Counted from the stretch's first letter, positions 17,774-27,297 are shown. The stretch: 64,000 nt of DNA from Sphingobacterium athyrii (GCF_003071065.1 NZ_QCXX01000001.1:1422971-1486970), one strand, 5' to 3'. Numbers and translations are program-made. The notes: generated by a model from the sequence alone, not told the origin.

Positions 17774-20239
17774 TTATTTTCGCTGAATTTTATCCGATAA
17801 GAGCTTCATATAAAAACCGCCTACGACACTACGTGCTTTAAAATTCTCACGTATCCCTGTATTCGCATCGTAAAAATCATTTAGTGGAACACGTGATTCT
17901 GTTTGAATCGCATGGTTGTAAACCGGGTGTACCAAAGCTTCAAATTCTTCCCGTGTCGGTGCGAATGTTGCAGTCCACAAAATCCAGTCATTTTTTGTAT
18001 ACGCTTTTCGGCTATCCAACGGAATTCCGAATCTGCTTTGTTTGGTGAGGTAATACTTGATTTCCGTATTATAGACTTTTTGAGGGAACAAATTTAGTCC
18101 CAACACTTTATCCCAGATCAGATTATATTTTTGGCTCCAGGTATTTTTATTGTCAAATGTCAGCGCATAATGGTCTCCAGCATCGGCCATTTCCATCCAT
18201 TTTGGCACCATTTCCTCGGCGATGGCACGATATTTCTTTGCTGTCTCAGTTTCACCGATCGCTTCGGCCATCTGTGCATAACAGGCAATCCCCACGATGG
18301 CCTTCACCGACAAATTTGCATTGCGAGCAAGGTGACCGGCAAAATCATCCGTACACAATTGTGTTTTAGGGTCAAAACCATCTTTTACGAGATAGTCTAC
18401 CCAAGTGGTAAGCGTCTTCCAATGTTTCTTTGCATAGCTTGCATCCCCCTGTACTTTCGAAATCGCTGCCGTTAAAATAATCATATTTCCAGACTCTTCA
18501 ACAGGCATCGGTTCGCCATAAGTCTGCCCGTTGGCCAATGGATATGTCCCCAAATCATGTGCCGCCCAGGGGTGAGGATATTTGCCGCTTTCACTAAAGT
18601 AAAAGATACCAGTCAACATGCCCTTCAACAATTCCGGATTATAGATCAAGTATAAAGGTGCAGATGGATAAGTGACATCGACGGTATTAATAAAGCCACC
18701 GCTGTTGTTTTCCTTTGATAACCACAATAATTCGCCCTGTGGACTTTTTACCAGCGTGTGGGCAGCAATACTTTGCCGATAAGCCAATGTTGTTAAATGG
18801 GCATATTCCTTTCCACCCGACTTCAATGCATCGGCATAGACTTCCTTGTCGAAAGCAACACACCTGTCCATCACGGAGCGATATTCATTGGCCGCTAAGG
18901 TGAGCTGATTTTCGATGGTTTCCTTACCCGAATTATTCCACCAGGGCCGCAGATCTTTTTTGAAATATTGGATAGCATAAATTTCATCATACCCAAGTTC
19001 AACAAAACGTTCAACTTCTTTGTTGCCCACTTTCCCAAAAGGAATGATCGTATTCAATGATAATGCCGTTCCCTTTGTACTTGTTGACTTCGTATTCCCT
19101 TTTCTAAAGTCGTCCACTGCCGTTGCCATTGGACTTACAAACTGTTGGGCTTGATCCGCTTTTGGGGAAGCGACATAAAAATACCCCCAGTCGATACGCA
19201 TATCATCGGCTCCTTTTTGCAACATAGGTTGTTCGACTGTTCCTGCTTTCAAAATAGCTAATTTATCAGTCTCATATTTTTCAGCAACGACCTCTTGTGA
19301 TGGTTTATAGACCGCAATGTTGGATGCTGCACTTAAAAAGACTTTTACAGCATGTTGCTTTCCATCATTTGCCTTAACCTGATACGTAATGTAGGATACG
19401 GGTCTAGCCAATAGATTGAGATCATCCATTAATAGCGGCGATGTAAAGGTCAGTTTCAGGTCAACGTTGCCCGCCTGGAAGTTATATATGGTGCGCGTGG
19501 CTGTTACGTCCACATCCCTCTGTACGGCAGTCTGTATTTTAGGCCCGCTCTCTTTAAGCTTATCGACCAAGCCAAAGTCAAGATAACGGCCGCCAGCAGT
19601 ATTTCGTAAGTGGACAGCAATCTGATTCTGTCCGGCTTTGAGATCAGATTTATTTATGGGCAGGTATTGAAAACTATTTGTCCAACCTGCTTTTTCATAA
19701 ACTTTTTTTCCATTTAAAAATACCACCACGTTATCGTCATGGTTCAATTTCAGGAAGAGTTGGTTGATGCGTTGCGGGTCGGTCACATTGAAGGCACGGC
19801 GCACCCAGATATCATCTGATTTCCACAAGGTCTTGACATGTCTTTGATCATCTCCTATAGGAGCAGCACCTGATCTCCAGTCACTGGCCTGATAAGAAGA
19901 AGACTGCCAGTCTCCCGCCGGTTTAGTCTCAGTATATTGTACAGTAAAGGGCTGATCCTCCGCCGTAGGAAGAATCGTTTTATAACTGGGTTCCTCCTTC
20001 CCAAGAAAACGATAGATATTACCATCAACATTGATCAGTCCGAGCAGTGAATGATCCGCTTCCGTCCAGTGTTTGGTGGTCGAAGCATTCAGCTGATCCG
20101 TCATTGACCAGATACTAAAGTTTGGATTATGGGTAATCAATGGATAGGCTGGAGCTTTTCTTTGTTGTGCCTGCGCATCAAAAAAACTTGATATACAAGC
20201 CAGCAAGCAACAAAAACTCACTTTTCCGAGTTTGTTCAT
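17774..20239 (-). CDS. Secreted glutaminase-A-like protein (DUF5127/DUF4965/DUF1793)
   Basis: The product starting at ATG 20239 is 821 residues with a signal peptide ending A-Q-A-Q; a start at 20272 would add 11 residues. After P-L-I-T-H-N-P-N-F-S-I-W-S (the family's standard opening) there is a jelly-roll insertion (about 110-230, W-V-R-R-A-F-N ... D-D-N-V-V-V-F-L-N-G-K), then the glutaminase-A regions: DUF5127, the DUF4965 part with H-P-W-A-A-H-D-L-G-T-Y-P, and the C-terminal (alpha/alpha)6 part with D-D-F-A-G-H-L-A-R-N-A-N-L-S. Fungal relatives hydrolyse glutamine; in Bacteroidota a glycan role has also been suggested, so the substrate is open. Exported. It is followed by its own terminator. 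Confidence 0.9.
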   Translation of the reverse strand: MNKLGKVSFCCLLACISSFFDAQAQQRKAPAYPLITHNPNFSIWSMTDQLNASTTKHWTEADHSLLGLINVDGNIYRFLGKEEPSYKTILPTAEDQPFTVQYTETKPAGDWQSSSYQASDWRSGAAPIGDDQRHVKTLWKSDDIWVRRAFNVTDPQRINQLFLKLNHDDNVVVFLNGKKVYEKAGWTNSFQYLPINKSDLKAGQNQIAVHLRNTAGGRYLDFGLVDKLKESGPKIQTAVQRDVDVTATRTIYNFQAGNVDLKLTFTSPLLMDDLNLLARPVSYITYQVKANDGKQHAVKVFLSAASNIAVYKPSQEVVAEKYETDKLAILKAGTVEQPMLQKGADDMRIDWGYFYVASPKADQAQQFVSPMATAVDDFRKGNTKSTSTKGTALSLNTIIPFGKVGNKEVERFVELGYDEIYAIQYFKKDLRPWWNNSGKETIENQLTLAANEYRSVMDRCVAFDKEVYADALKSGGKEYAHLTTLAYRQSIAAHTLVKSPQGELLWLSKENNSGGFINTVDVTYPSAPLYLIYNPELLKGMLTGIFYFSESGKYPHPWAAHDLGTYPLANGQTYGEPMPVEESGNMIILTAAISKVQGDASYAKKHWKTLTTWVDYLVKDGFDPKTQLCTDDFAGHLARNANLSVKAIVGIACYAQMAEAIGETETAKKYRAIAEEMVPKWMEMADAGDHYALTFDNKNTWSQKYNLIWDKVLGLNLFPQKVYNTEIKYYLTKQSRFGIPLDSRKAYTKNDWILWTATFAPTREEFEALVHPVYNHAIQTESRVPLNDFYDANTGIRENFKARSVVGGFYMKLLSDKIQRK

Positions 20240-20508
20240 CTTAAAAATAGGTTTTTTAAAGGGTTTAATCATATATTTTGATAAAATTAGCGACGTAGCT
20301 GTTTTCAGGCATAAAAAAGAGTCATTACACATGCTTCAAAAAAAATTACGCTTAACAACAAATAACGTTGGAATAACTGACATTCAGCAGCCGCTTCGTA
20401 TCAATTTATATGCAATTTATATCAAATTGCAGCCGGTCCCCCCTTGTATTCCCCTATCTTCCCGGCGCCAATTCAGCCATCTTCAAAACGCATACATGAA
20501 GAGCTACC

Positions 20509-21951
20509 CTAGATTTCTTTATCAGTTTTATTGGCATGTTGCATCATCTTTGCTAAATTCCCTAATTGAACGAGGGCAAATCTCAGTTCATTTGTCCAAG
20601 GTAGTCCCAAACAAAAGCGCACGCAATTTTGAAATTGATTTTGAAGGGTGAACATTCTTCCCGGAGCAATACTTATTTTCTTTTTTAATCCGTAGTTGTA
20701 AAGCTTTGTTGTGTCAATGCTTTTTGGCAACTCTACCCACAATGCCAATCCTCCTTGGGGTCTGCTGATCCGCGTCCCTTCCGGAAAAGATTCCGCGATC
20801 ACATTGGCAAATCGTTGATAGTTTTCCAGCAATGTTTTCCGAAGATGATAAAGATGATGATCATATCTCCCGGTCATTAAAAAATTACCCACCGCCTCGT
20901 GAATCAATGTTGTCGACGACAAGGCATGGATTAATTTCAGACGGAGCACCTGATCCTTGTATTTACCTGCCGCAACCCAGCCCACCCGGTAGCCGGGGGC
21001 CAATGTTTTTGATACCGAGCCACACCATAGCACGTTACCATCTTCGTCAAATGTTTTGCAACATTTGGGACGTTCGCGGCCAAAATAGATATCGCCATAG
21101 GTATCATCTTCGATCAGCGGAATAGCATACTTGGCGAGTAACCTGACCACTTCCTTTTTATTTTTATCAGGCATACAATAGCCCAATGGGGTATTGAAAT
21201 TTGGTACAAGCAGACAAACATTTATTTTGGGCAATAGACGTTCAAGAGCATGGATATCAATTCCTGACATTGGATCGCAGGTCAATTCAATGACTTTTAA
21301 TCCCAAACTTAGGACCAACTGCAAAATACCGGGATAACAGGGACTCTCCAGCGCAATGGTATCTCCCGGCCTGGTCAACGCCATCAGACAGAGCGACAAA
21401 GCGTGCATACAGCCATTCGTTGTGATAACATCATCCGCTGTCAATCCCCCGCCCCAACCCAGGGAGCGCGCTGCTACCATCCTCCGCAATTTCAAATTCC
21501 CCTGTAAAGATTCATATTCAGCGCCACCAGCATCTAATACCCGGCTTGCAAGTACAATTTCCTTTTTTAATTTCGCTAAAGGCAGTAAGTCCCCTGAGGG
21601 AACACCGATGGAAAACAAGGTGAGGTCTTTACGGCCCATATTCGCGTAGACATTACTGATCAGCTCATTGGGCTCAACACTATCCGCCATAAGCTGTATT
21701 TGACCTGTCTCGGGTAGCTGTAATTTGTGCTGATTCAATGCGTTAACAAAATACCCCGACTGCGGTATCGAATAAATTAGTGATTGCGCTTCCAACGCGA
21801 GAAATACCCGCTTAGCTGTGTTCATACTAATGCCATGTTCCTTACTCAACATACGCACGGATGGTAGCCGTTCGTTGGGTTTGAGAACACCATTTTTTAT
21901 TTTACTTGCTATATTTTGCGCCAAAACACTGTACAGAAAGTCTTTTCCCAT
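20509..21951 (-). CDS. MocR/PdxR-type GntR regulator with aminotransferase domain
   Basis: A 480-residue fusion. Residues 1-70 are a GntR winged helix (I-K-N-G-V-L-K-P-N-E-R-L-P-S-V-R-M-L-S, then N-T-A-K-R-V-F). Residues about 105-470 are a fold-type I aminotransferase with N-F-N-T-P-L-G, D-D-T-Y-G-D and the PLP lysine K315 in S-V-S-K-T-L-A-P-G-Y-R-V-G-W. Such regulators sense PLP or an amino compound and usually control the divergent neighbour, here an EamA transporter starting 99 bases away. The effector cannot be told from sequence. Confidence 0.95.
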   Translation of the reverse strand: MGKDFLYSVLAQNIASKIKNGVLKPNERLPSVRMLSKEHGISMNTAKRVFLALEAQSLIYSIPQSGYFVNALNQHKLQLPETGQIQLMADSVEPNELISNVYANMGRKDLTLFSIGVPSGDLLPLAKLKKEIVLASRVLDAGGAEYESLQGNLKLRRMVAARSLGWGGGLTADDVITTNGCMHALSLCLMALTRPGDTIALESPCYPGILQLVLSLGLKVIELTCDPMSGIDIHALERLLPKINVCLLVPNFNTPLGYCMPDKNKKEVVRLLAKYAIPLIEDDTYGDIYFGRERPKCCKTFDEDGNVLWCGSVSKTLAPGYRVGWVAAGKYKDQVLRLKLIHALSSTTLIHEAVGNFLMTGRYDHHLYHLRKTLLENYQRFANVIAESFPEGTRISRPQGGLALWVELPKSIDTTKLYNYGLKKKISIAPGRMFTLQNQFQNCVRFCLGLPWTNELRFALVQLGNLAKMMQHANKTDKEI

Positions 21952-22050
21952 TGTGTAAATATAACTGTATCCATCAATTAAACAAAAACTGTAACTGTAC
22001 TCAACTTAAACTATTCACGAGATTTGTATCAAAATTTAGATCACAGGACA
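21952..22050. promoter_or_regulatory. Divergent promoter region with AACTGTA repeats
   Basis: The 99-bp gap between the MocR-type regulator and the EamA transporter carries AACTGTA three times, at 21963-21969, 21987-21993 and 21993-21999 (the last two overlapping by one base). MocR proteins generally bind direct repeats in such gaps, so these are candidate operators; no binding data. Confidence 0.4.
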
Positions 22051-22932
22051 ATGGGCATTCATACAGGAGAGACAAAATCATCAAACGGTTGGCTAAACGG
22101 TTTACTTGGTGTAATTATATTTAGTGGCTCACTGCCAGCGACACGGATAGCAGTCTTAGATTTGGATCCGTTCTTTGTAACGGTAGCCCGCGCTACCATC
22201 GCAGGCATGCTTGCGCTGATCGTATTATTGATCAATAAGGAAAAATTTCCTCAAAAAACACAGTTTTTGTCCCTTGGTATTGTGGCCTTGGGCGTAGTCA
22301 TTGGCTTCCCCCTATTGAGCGCCCTGGCCCTACGTTATGTGACCTCCGCACATTCCATTGTCTTTGTAGGTATACTTCCTGTGTCGACCGCAGTTTTTAG
22401 TATCATTCGTGGTAGCGAACGTCCCCGCCCGGTATTCTGGATCTTTTCGATACTCGGCAGTCTCTTGGTAGTTGGATATGCGCTCAAGCAAGGCATATCT
22501 TCCTCCCCTGTCGGAGATATACTGATGTTATTTTCTGTTATTCTTTGTGGACTTGGGTATGCCGAAGGGGGCAAGCTTTCAAAGACATTGGGCGGTTGGC
22601 AGGTAATTTCCTGGGCATTGGTGTTTTCATTGCCAGTGGTTCTGCCCCTGACTTTTATTTTCCTTCCAACAACCGTGGCAAACGTAGGTATTGGAGCTTG
22701 GACAAGTCTTGCTTATGTCTCCCTCTTTAGCATGTTTATCGGTTTTATCTTTTGGTATAAAGGATTAGCTCAGGGTGGAATTGCTGCTATTGGTCAGCTC
22801 CAGCTCCTTCAACCCTTCTTTGGTCTCATCTTAGCCGCCAGTCTGCTTCACGAAGAAGTGAATATCGGGATGCTATTCGTTACCATTGGTGTCATACTCT
22901 GTGTGGGTGGCGCTAAAAAATTTGCCAGCTAA
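22051..22932 (+). CDS. EamA/DMT-family inner-membrane transporter
   Basis: The 293-residue product from ATG 22051 (an upstream in-frame start at 22024 is less likely) has ten predicted membrane helices in two EamA halves: the first contains P-A-T-R-I-A-V-L-D-L-D-P-F-F-V and A-R-A-T-I-A-G, the second ends L-L-Q-P-F-F-G-L-I-L-A-A-S-L-L-H-E. DMT transporters of this kind export amino acids or related metabolites. Its divergent MocR-type neighbour suggests expression in response to an amino compound or PLP. Confidence 0.92.
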   Translation: MGIHTGETKSSNGWLNGLLGVIIFSGSLPATRIAVLDLDPFFVTVARATIAGMLALIVLLINKEKFPQKTQFLSLGIVALGVVIGFPLLSALALRYVTSAHSIVFVGILPVSTAVFSIIRGSERPRPVFWIFSILGSLLVVGYALKQGISSSPVGDILMLFSVILCGLGYAEGGKLSKTLGGWQVISWALVFSLPVVLPLTFIFLPTTVANVGIGAWTSLAYVSLFSMFIGFIFWYKGLAQGGIAAIGQLQLLQPFFGLILAASLLHEEVNIGMLFVTIGVILCVGGAKKFAS

Positions 22933-22963
22933 CAAGATAAAATAAAATAGGCCTTGTTAGCTG
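22926..22963. terminator. Inverted repeat at the 3' end of the EamA gene
   Basis: Exact 11-bp arms CAGCTAACAAG (22926-22936) and CTTGTTAGCTG (22953-22963) around a 16-base A-rich loop; the first arm overlaps the stop codon. No T-run follows, so it may be a weak terminator or RNA stabiliser. Confidence 0.55.
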
Positions 22964-23136
22964 ACCATTATAAAACCAACACATACATCAGTTCGGCAGC
23001 GACAGTACAATCCGGCCATTCAACCTGACGGGAATGTGTATAGTGTTGTCACTGGACCAGCCACTTTATTGGATTTGGACCATTTACTCCAATCACTTTA
23101 GCCCTATTTTTGTTGTAATCACAAAAACACCCTTGT

Positions 23137-23748
23137 ATGTACGTACCCAGACATTTTCAATTTGAAGACTATAGGGAACAGCTTGCATTTATGAAAGAAT
23201 ATAGTTTTGCAACGATTGTATCCATTAAAAACAATATTCCGATAGCGACGCAACTTCCTTTTCAGATCAACGAACATGCTGATAAGCTCTTTTTAAGCTC
23301 GCATTTTGCTGTTGCAAATGAGCAAGCCAATTATATTGTAGAAAACACTTCGTTGGTTATTTTTTCGGAACCACATGCCTATATATCCCCGATGCATTAC
23401 GACAAGGAGGAAAGCGTCCCAACTTGGGACTATATCGCTGTACATGCCTACGGAACAGCACGGATTATAAACAATGAGGACGAAAAGATAGCAGTGCTTG
23501 AACAAATGATCAAGACCTACGACAGTGCTTATTTAAACCAATGGCAAGGACTGTCCGATCGTTTTAAAAAAGGCATGATGCGAGGTATTGTTGCCTTTGA
23601 GCTGGAGGTAACGGATCTACAGGGGCAAAAAAAGATTAGTCAGAACAAAGCGCCCGCCGAAAGGGAACGTATAGCTACACATTTAGAGAAAGGAGGCAAT
23701 TCTGTCGAAAAGAGCATCGCTAAATCTATCAGAAACTTACAGTCTTAA
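23137..23748 (+). CDS. paiB: PaiB-family FMN-binding protein
   Basis: A 203-residue protein with the PaiB opening M-Y-V-P-R-H-F and the following F-A-T-I-V-S segment of the FMN-binding split barrel, plus S-S-H-F-A-V-A-N, H-A-Y-I-S-P-M-H-Y and V-P-T-W-D-Y-I-A-V-H-A-Y-G. These are the conserved PaiB blocks. In Bacillus PaiB is described as a negative regulator of sporulation and protease genes; in other bacteria it is more likely a flavin or heme-linked oxidoreductase. It lies 18 bases before paiA, the same pair as in Bacillus. Confidence 0.92.
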   Translation: MYVPRHFQFEDYREQLAFMKEYSFATIVSIKNNIPIATQLPFQINEHADKLFLSSHFAVANEQANYIVENTSLVIFSEPHAYISPMHYDKEESVPTWDYIAVHAYGTARIINNEDEKIAVLEQMIKTYDSAYLNQWQGLSDRFKKGMMRGIVAFELEVTDLQGQKKISQNKAPAERERIATHLEKGGNSVEKSIAKSIRNLQS

Positions 23749-23766
23749 TTTATTACACAGATTCAA

Positions 23767-24306
23767 ATGGACAAAAATTCAATAAACATAAAAATTCTCA
23801 AAGTGAAAATGACTGATATTGATCTATTGCAAAGTATAAGTCAGCAGACCTTTATCGAGGCATTTTCTGAAGCCAATACAGCAGATAATATGACGAAATA
23901 CATGGCGGAAAAATTCTCGAATGAAACACTATTGGCTGAATTGAGCAATCAAGGGTCGGAGTTTTATTTTGCGCAACTCGATAATAGGGTCATTGGCTAT
24001 CTCAAAATAAACAGTGAACAGGCGCAAACAGAATTACAACATGAGCATGCACTGGAAATAGAACGTATCTATGTATTACAAGAATTTCATGGAAAAAAAG
24101 TAGGACAGCTTCTTTATGAAAAAGCATTGGATATTGCCCGGTTAAAAAATGTTCGGTTCATCTGGTTGGGGGTATGGGAGGAAAATCTTCGTGCAATCAG
24201 TTTTTATCAAAAAAATGGCTTCGTCGCCTTCGATAAACATATTTTCAGATTGGGTGATGATGAACAAACCGATATTATGATGAAAAAAAATTGGACCAAC
24301 AATTAA
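23767..24306 (+). CDS. paiA: PaiA-like N-acetyltransferase (GNAT)
   Basis: A 179-residue GNAT protein close to Bacillus PaiA, a spermine/spermidine N1-acetyltransferase: shared blocks are Q-Q-T-F-I-E-A-F, A-L-E-I-E-R-I-Y-V, W-L-G-V-W-E-E-N-L-R-A-I-S-F-Y and G-D-D-E-Q-T-D-I-M-M. The acetyl-CoA loop is in F-H-G-K-K-V-G-Q-L-L, a little off the usual Q/R-x-x-G-x-A pattern. Likely role: detoxifying excess polyamine. It follows paiB by 18 bases and precedes yggS by 9, so all three are one transcription unit. Confidence 0.92.
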   Translation: MDKNSINIKILKVKMTDIDLLQSISQQTFIEAFSEANTADNMTKYMAEKFSNETLLAELSNQGSEFYFAQLDNRVIGYLKINSEQAQTELQHEHALEIERIYVLQEFHGKKVGQLLYEKALDIARLKNVRFIWLGVWEENLRAISFYQKNGFVAFDKHIFRLGDDEQTDIMMKKNWTNN

Positions 24307-24315
24307 TTCAAAAAA

Positions 24316-25053
24316 ATGAATTCAACCATTATCGACAATATAAATACTGTACGGCATCGGATCAAAGAAGCTTGCCAAAAAAACGGCAGAGATCCACAAG
24401 AAGTAAAATTATTGCTCGCAACAAAAACTGTAGCAGCAGAGCGCATAAAAATCGCTTTACAAACCGGACAGACCTTAATTGCCGAAAACAAGGTGCAGGA
24501 ACTAAAGGAGAAATACGAAGATCTGAAAGAGATTCCACACAACAATCATTTTATTGGACACTTGCAGACCAATAAAATCAAAGAAATCCTTAAGTATAAT
24601 GTTTCCTGCGTGCATTCCATAGATCGCTTCGATTTAGCTCAAAAGCTCCATCAGCGGCTCACAGCCGAAAATAAAACAATAGATATACTCATTCAGGTAA
24701 ATACATCTTACGAGGAGAGTAAATATGGTGCTGCTCCAGATCAGGTCATTGACCTTGTCAGGCAGATTTCGGTTTTCAATACCTTACATATAAAAGGCCT
24801 GATGACGATCGGTCTGCTGAGTGCCGAGGCTGACCGAGTGCGTAAGTGTTTCCAGTTGCTCAAACAGATTCAACAAGAAATTATCAGGCTCGACATCCCG
24901 AACGTGACAATGCAAGAATTATCCATGGGAATGAGCGGAGATCTGGACATCGCGATTGCAGAGGGCGCAACTATTGTGCGGGTAGGCACAGCAATATTCG
25001 GACAGCGAAATACGCCCGATAATTACTATTGGAACGAGAATTTGATGGAATAG
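24316..25053 (+). CDS. yggS: YggS-family PLP homeostasis protein
   Basis: A 245-residue protein of the YggS/PROSC/PLPBP family: a single alanine-racemase-type barrel with PLP lysine K37 in L-L-A-T-K-T-V, then H-F-I-G-H-L-Q-T-N-K, I-Q-V-N-T-S-Y-E-E-S-K-Y-G, G-L-M-T-I-G and the C-terminal S-M-G-M-S-G-D-L-D-I-A-I-A-E-G-A-T-I-V-R-V-G-T-A-I-F-G block. It binds and buffers PLP rather than catalysing a reaction. Here it is in the paiBA operon, not in its more usual division-gene or proC context, and about 2 kb from the PLP-dependent MocR-type regulator. Confidence 0.95.
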   Translation: MNSTIIDNINTVRHRIKEACQKNGRDPQEVKLLLATKTVAAERIKIALQTGQTLIAENKVQELKEKYEDLKEIPHNNHFIGHLQTNKIKEILKYNVSCVHSIDRFDLAQKLHQRLTAENKTIDILIQVNTSYEESKYGAAPDQVIDLVRQISVFNTLHIKGLMTIGLLSAEADRVRKCFQLLKQIQQEIIRLDIPNVTMQELSMGMSGDLDIAIAEGATIVRVGTAIFGQRNTPDNYYWNENLME

Positions 25054-25078
25054 AAAATCTGATCTATAAATATAGCTT

Positions 25079-25804
25079 ATGAATGTGCATTTTATCCAAC
25101 ATGAAGATTTTGAAGCTCCAGGAGCCTATTTACAATGGGCGGTATCACGACAACATAAAACGAGTTTCTCTAGAGTATATCAAAATGAAACGCTACCGCA
25201 AGATAGCGTGACGATAGACCTATTGGTCATTATGGGTGGGCCCCAAAGTCCAGATTCGTCTCCACAAGAATATCCCTATTATGATGCACCTGCTGAAATT
25301 GCATTGATTAAGCAATGCATCTATGCTGGTAAAGCCGTCATCGGCGTTTGTCTGGGAGCACAATTGATCGGTGAGGCGCTAGGAACAACCTACGAACCGA
25401 GTCCGGAAAAAGAAATAGGCGTCTTTGCGATCCAACTGACTGAAGACGGTTTACAGGACAAGAAAATACAGCATTTTGGCAAATCCCTTGCTGTCGGTCA
25501 TTGGCATAATGACATGCCGGGGCTCAGTGCAGGCAGTCAGGTACTCGCGACCAGTGCAGGTTGCCCGCGACAGATTGTAAAATACAACGATTTGGTCTAC
25601 GGTTTCCAATGCCATATGGAACTCAATGCAGAAGTTGTTGAACTGCTGATCAAAGCAGAAAAAGATCTTTTGCACAAAAGCCAGGCGCACAGGTTTGTCC
25701 AGACCCCGGATCAAATCCGCAGTTACGACTATACCGAAATGAACTATAAGCTATTTCAATTTCTTGATCATCTAGAAGCTACTTACCGGTATAAGAAAAA
25801 ATAG
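25079..25804 (+). CDS. Class I glutamine amidotransferase (GMP-synthase-like)
   Basis: A 241-residue protein with the class I amidotransferase triad: nucleophile C91 in G-V-C-L-G-A-Q and H in G-F-Q-C-H-M-E-L-N-A with E two residues later. V-I-M-G-G-P-Q-S-P lies at the usual oxyanion-strand position. It has no synthase partner domain, as in the stand-alone GMP-synthase-like family that includes gamma-glutamyl-polyamine hydrolases. Together with paiA upstream (26 bases after yggS) a polyamine link is possible but unproven. Confidence 0.88.
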   Translation: MNVHFIQHEDFEAPGAYLQWAVSRQHKTSFSRVYQNETLPQDSVTIDLLVIMGGPQSPDSSPQEYPYYDAPAEIALIKQCIYAGKAVIGVCLGAQLIGEALGTTYEPSPEKEIGVFAIQLTEDGLQDKKIQHFGKSLAVGHWHNDMPGLSAGSQVLATSAGCPRQIVKYNDLVYGFQCHMELNAEVVELLIKAEKDLLHKSQAHRFVQTPDQIRSYDYTEMNYKLFQFLDHLEATYRYKKK

Positions 25805-25976
25805 CTTTTGAAAGAGACCGCATAAGTAAGGAACCCAAACACGCAATAGACATCAACTGTAATCTGTATTCACCTCGTAGGATTTAATTGGCAAAAATAA
25901 TGCATCAAACATCAGATTTATACGATATTTTAGCGCTGAGGTAAAGAAAAAAATGTAGATTTAGTTATCAAACAAC

Positions 25977-26300
25977 ATGCAGATGGATTTTAAACTTAGG
26001 TATCTTTTGAGCGGAAGCATCTTATTAATCGTAGGTCTTGTGCTATTTTCCTGTTCTGTTAAAAAGAATGACGAGAATTTGATCTGGTATGAAAATCAGG
26101 TCATTGAACAGGTCGTCCCTGATCAGGATTCAGTTTACAGGATACAGATCGGTATGATGGCCGCTTCTTTTTGGTTAGACACCAAAAATGGTGAACGAAA
26201 AGATGAGTTAAGCCTTTTACAAAAGAGTTTAAAGCAACGAAATAAGCTGACCATTGGCGTAGAACAAGGGACCAATAGAATCATTCGTGTTGATAAATAG
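25977..26300 (+). CDS. Small lipoprotein of unknown function
   Basis: A 107-residue protein with a lipoprotein signal: hydrophobic core then L-F-S-C (Cys about residue 26). A start at 25983 is equally possible. The mature part of about 80 residues is polar with no known motif. It lies alone between the amidotransferase and the ygiN/mdaB pair. Confidence 0.65.
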   Translation: MQMDFKLRYLLSGSILLIVGLVLFSCSVKKNDENLIWYENQVIEQVVPDQDSVYRIQIGMMAASFWLDTKNGERKDELSLLQKSLKQRNKLTIGVEQGTNRIIRVDK

Positions 26301-26398
26301 CAGCTTGTCGCTGACAACGCAAACACGAATGATCCGAATATTTTTAATAACAGTCCATTTTATCCTTCCCCCAGTCCCCTGACTTTACCAAAATAGTG

Positions 26399-26689
26399 TC
26401 AGGCTATCCTCTCCATTAAATAAATCTGCGGCGTCTCTTGCAACTTCTCCTCCGCCATACGTCCGAATGCCAGGATATAAGGTTGCTGATTGTGGTGTTC
26501 CAGTCCCGCGCGGCTTTCCCAAATTTCATAAAAGATAAACTGATTCTCATCGTCTGTCGTCTGATGTAGGTCATATTGCATACAAGCGGCTTCTTTGCGG
26601 CTTTCTTGGACCATATGTTGCAATGTAGCCCTGACTTCATCTCGATACAACAGATTTGCTTTTAAAATAGCGGTTATATAAATCCTCAT
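26399..26689 (-). CDS. YgiN-like quinol monooxygenase (ABM fold)
   Basis: A 96-residue antibiotic-biosynthesis-monooxygenase-fold protein: M-R-I-Y-I-T-A-I-L-K-A, then C-M-Q-Y-D-L-H-Q-T and F-I-F-Y-E-I-W-E-S, the typical ferredoxin-like pattern. In E. coli, YgiN (quinol monooxygenase) is encoded next to MdaB and acts on the quinols MdaB makes. Here the ATG overlaps the mdaB stop by 4 bases, so the two are translationally coupled and the same pathway is very likely. Confidence 0.88.
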   Translation of the reverse strand: MRIYITAILKANLLYRDEVRATLQHMVQESRKEAACMQYDLHQTTDDENQFIFYEIWESRAGLEHHNQQPYILAFGRMAEEKLQETPQIYLMERIA

Positions 26690-27297
26690 GATAATTGATT
26701 CTCAAAATAAAATACTTCTTCCAGATATTCTTTATACTCTTTTTCGTAATTGTCTACACGTTCCTGCGTTGCCCCCTTCTCCATATCATGAAAATGGAAA
26801 CTTCCGATACTTTCCAGTCCCGCAAATTGATTCATCTTATGAAAACCGAACAGAACCCCCTCGTCAACAGAATGTTGATCAAAAAACTCACCCTCCATGG
26901 TAAATGCAGTATCTGGCGCATTCCAGCTCGAGGTCACAAAATACTTTTTCCCATGCATTAGACCACCGGTGCCATAATTGATTGCGGGATTCTTGCGTGA
27001 ACGACCATCACTCCGATAAATTCCATTATTGTGTCCGGCGGTAAACACTTCATCAATATAAAGCTTCAGACGATTAGGTACCTGAAACCACCATACAGGG
27101 AAATGATACACGATAATATCTGCCCATTTAAAATTTTCTGCTTCTACCATTGGATCAAATGCATCGTTTACATTTGTCACACGCGTTTCAAATCCGTTTT
27201 TAACTAAAGTTTGTACCGTCCAATTCGTAATTGTGGTATTAAAAGAACCACCAGAGTGTGCGAATTCCTGCCCGCCATTGATAATAAATATATTCAT
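26686..27297 (-). CDS. mdaB: MdaB-like NAD(P)H:quinone oxidoreductase
   Basis: A 203-residue flavodoxin-fold protein (ATG 27297; the frame extends to 27324 but the M-N-I-F-I-I-N-G-G start is the family's). Blocks: I-I-N-G-G-Q-E-F-A-H-S-G-G, D-I-I-V-Y-H-F-P-V-W-W-F-Q-V-P, G-L-M-H-G-K-K-Y-F-V-T-S-S-W-N-A-P. These match MdaB, an FAD enzyme that reduces quinones by two electrons. It is the first gene of the mdaB-ygiN unit and is divergent from a LysR gene, which probably induces it on quinone or redox stress. Confidence 0.93.
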   Translation of the reverse strand: MNIFIINGGQEFAHSGGSFNTTITNWTVQTLVKNGFETRVTNVNDAFDPMVEAENFKWADIIVYHFPVWWFQVPNRLKLYIDEVFTAGHNNGIYRSDGRSRKNPAINYGTGGLMHGKKYFVTSSWNAPDTAFTMEGEFFDQHSVDEGVLFGFHKMNQFAGLESIGSFHFHDMEKGATQERVDNYEKEYKEYLEEVFYFENQLS

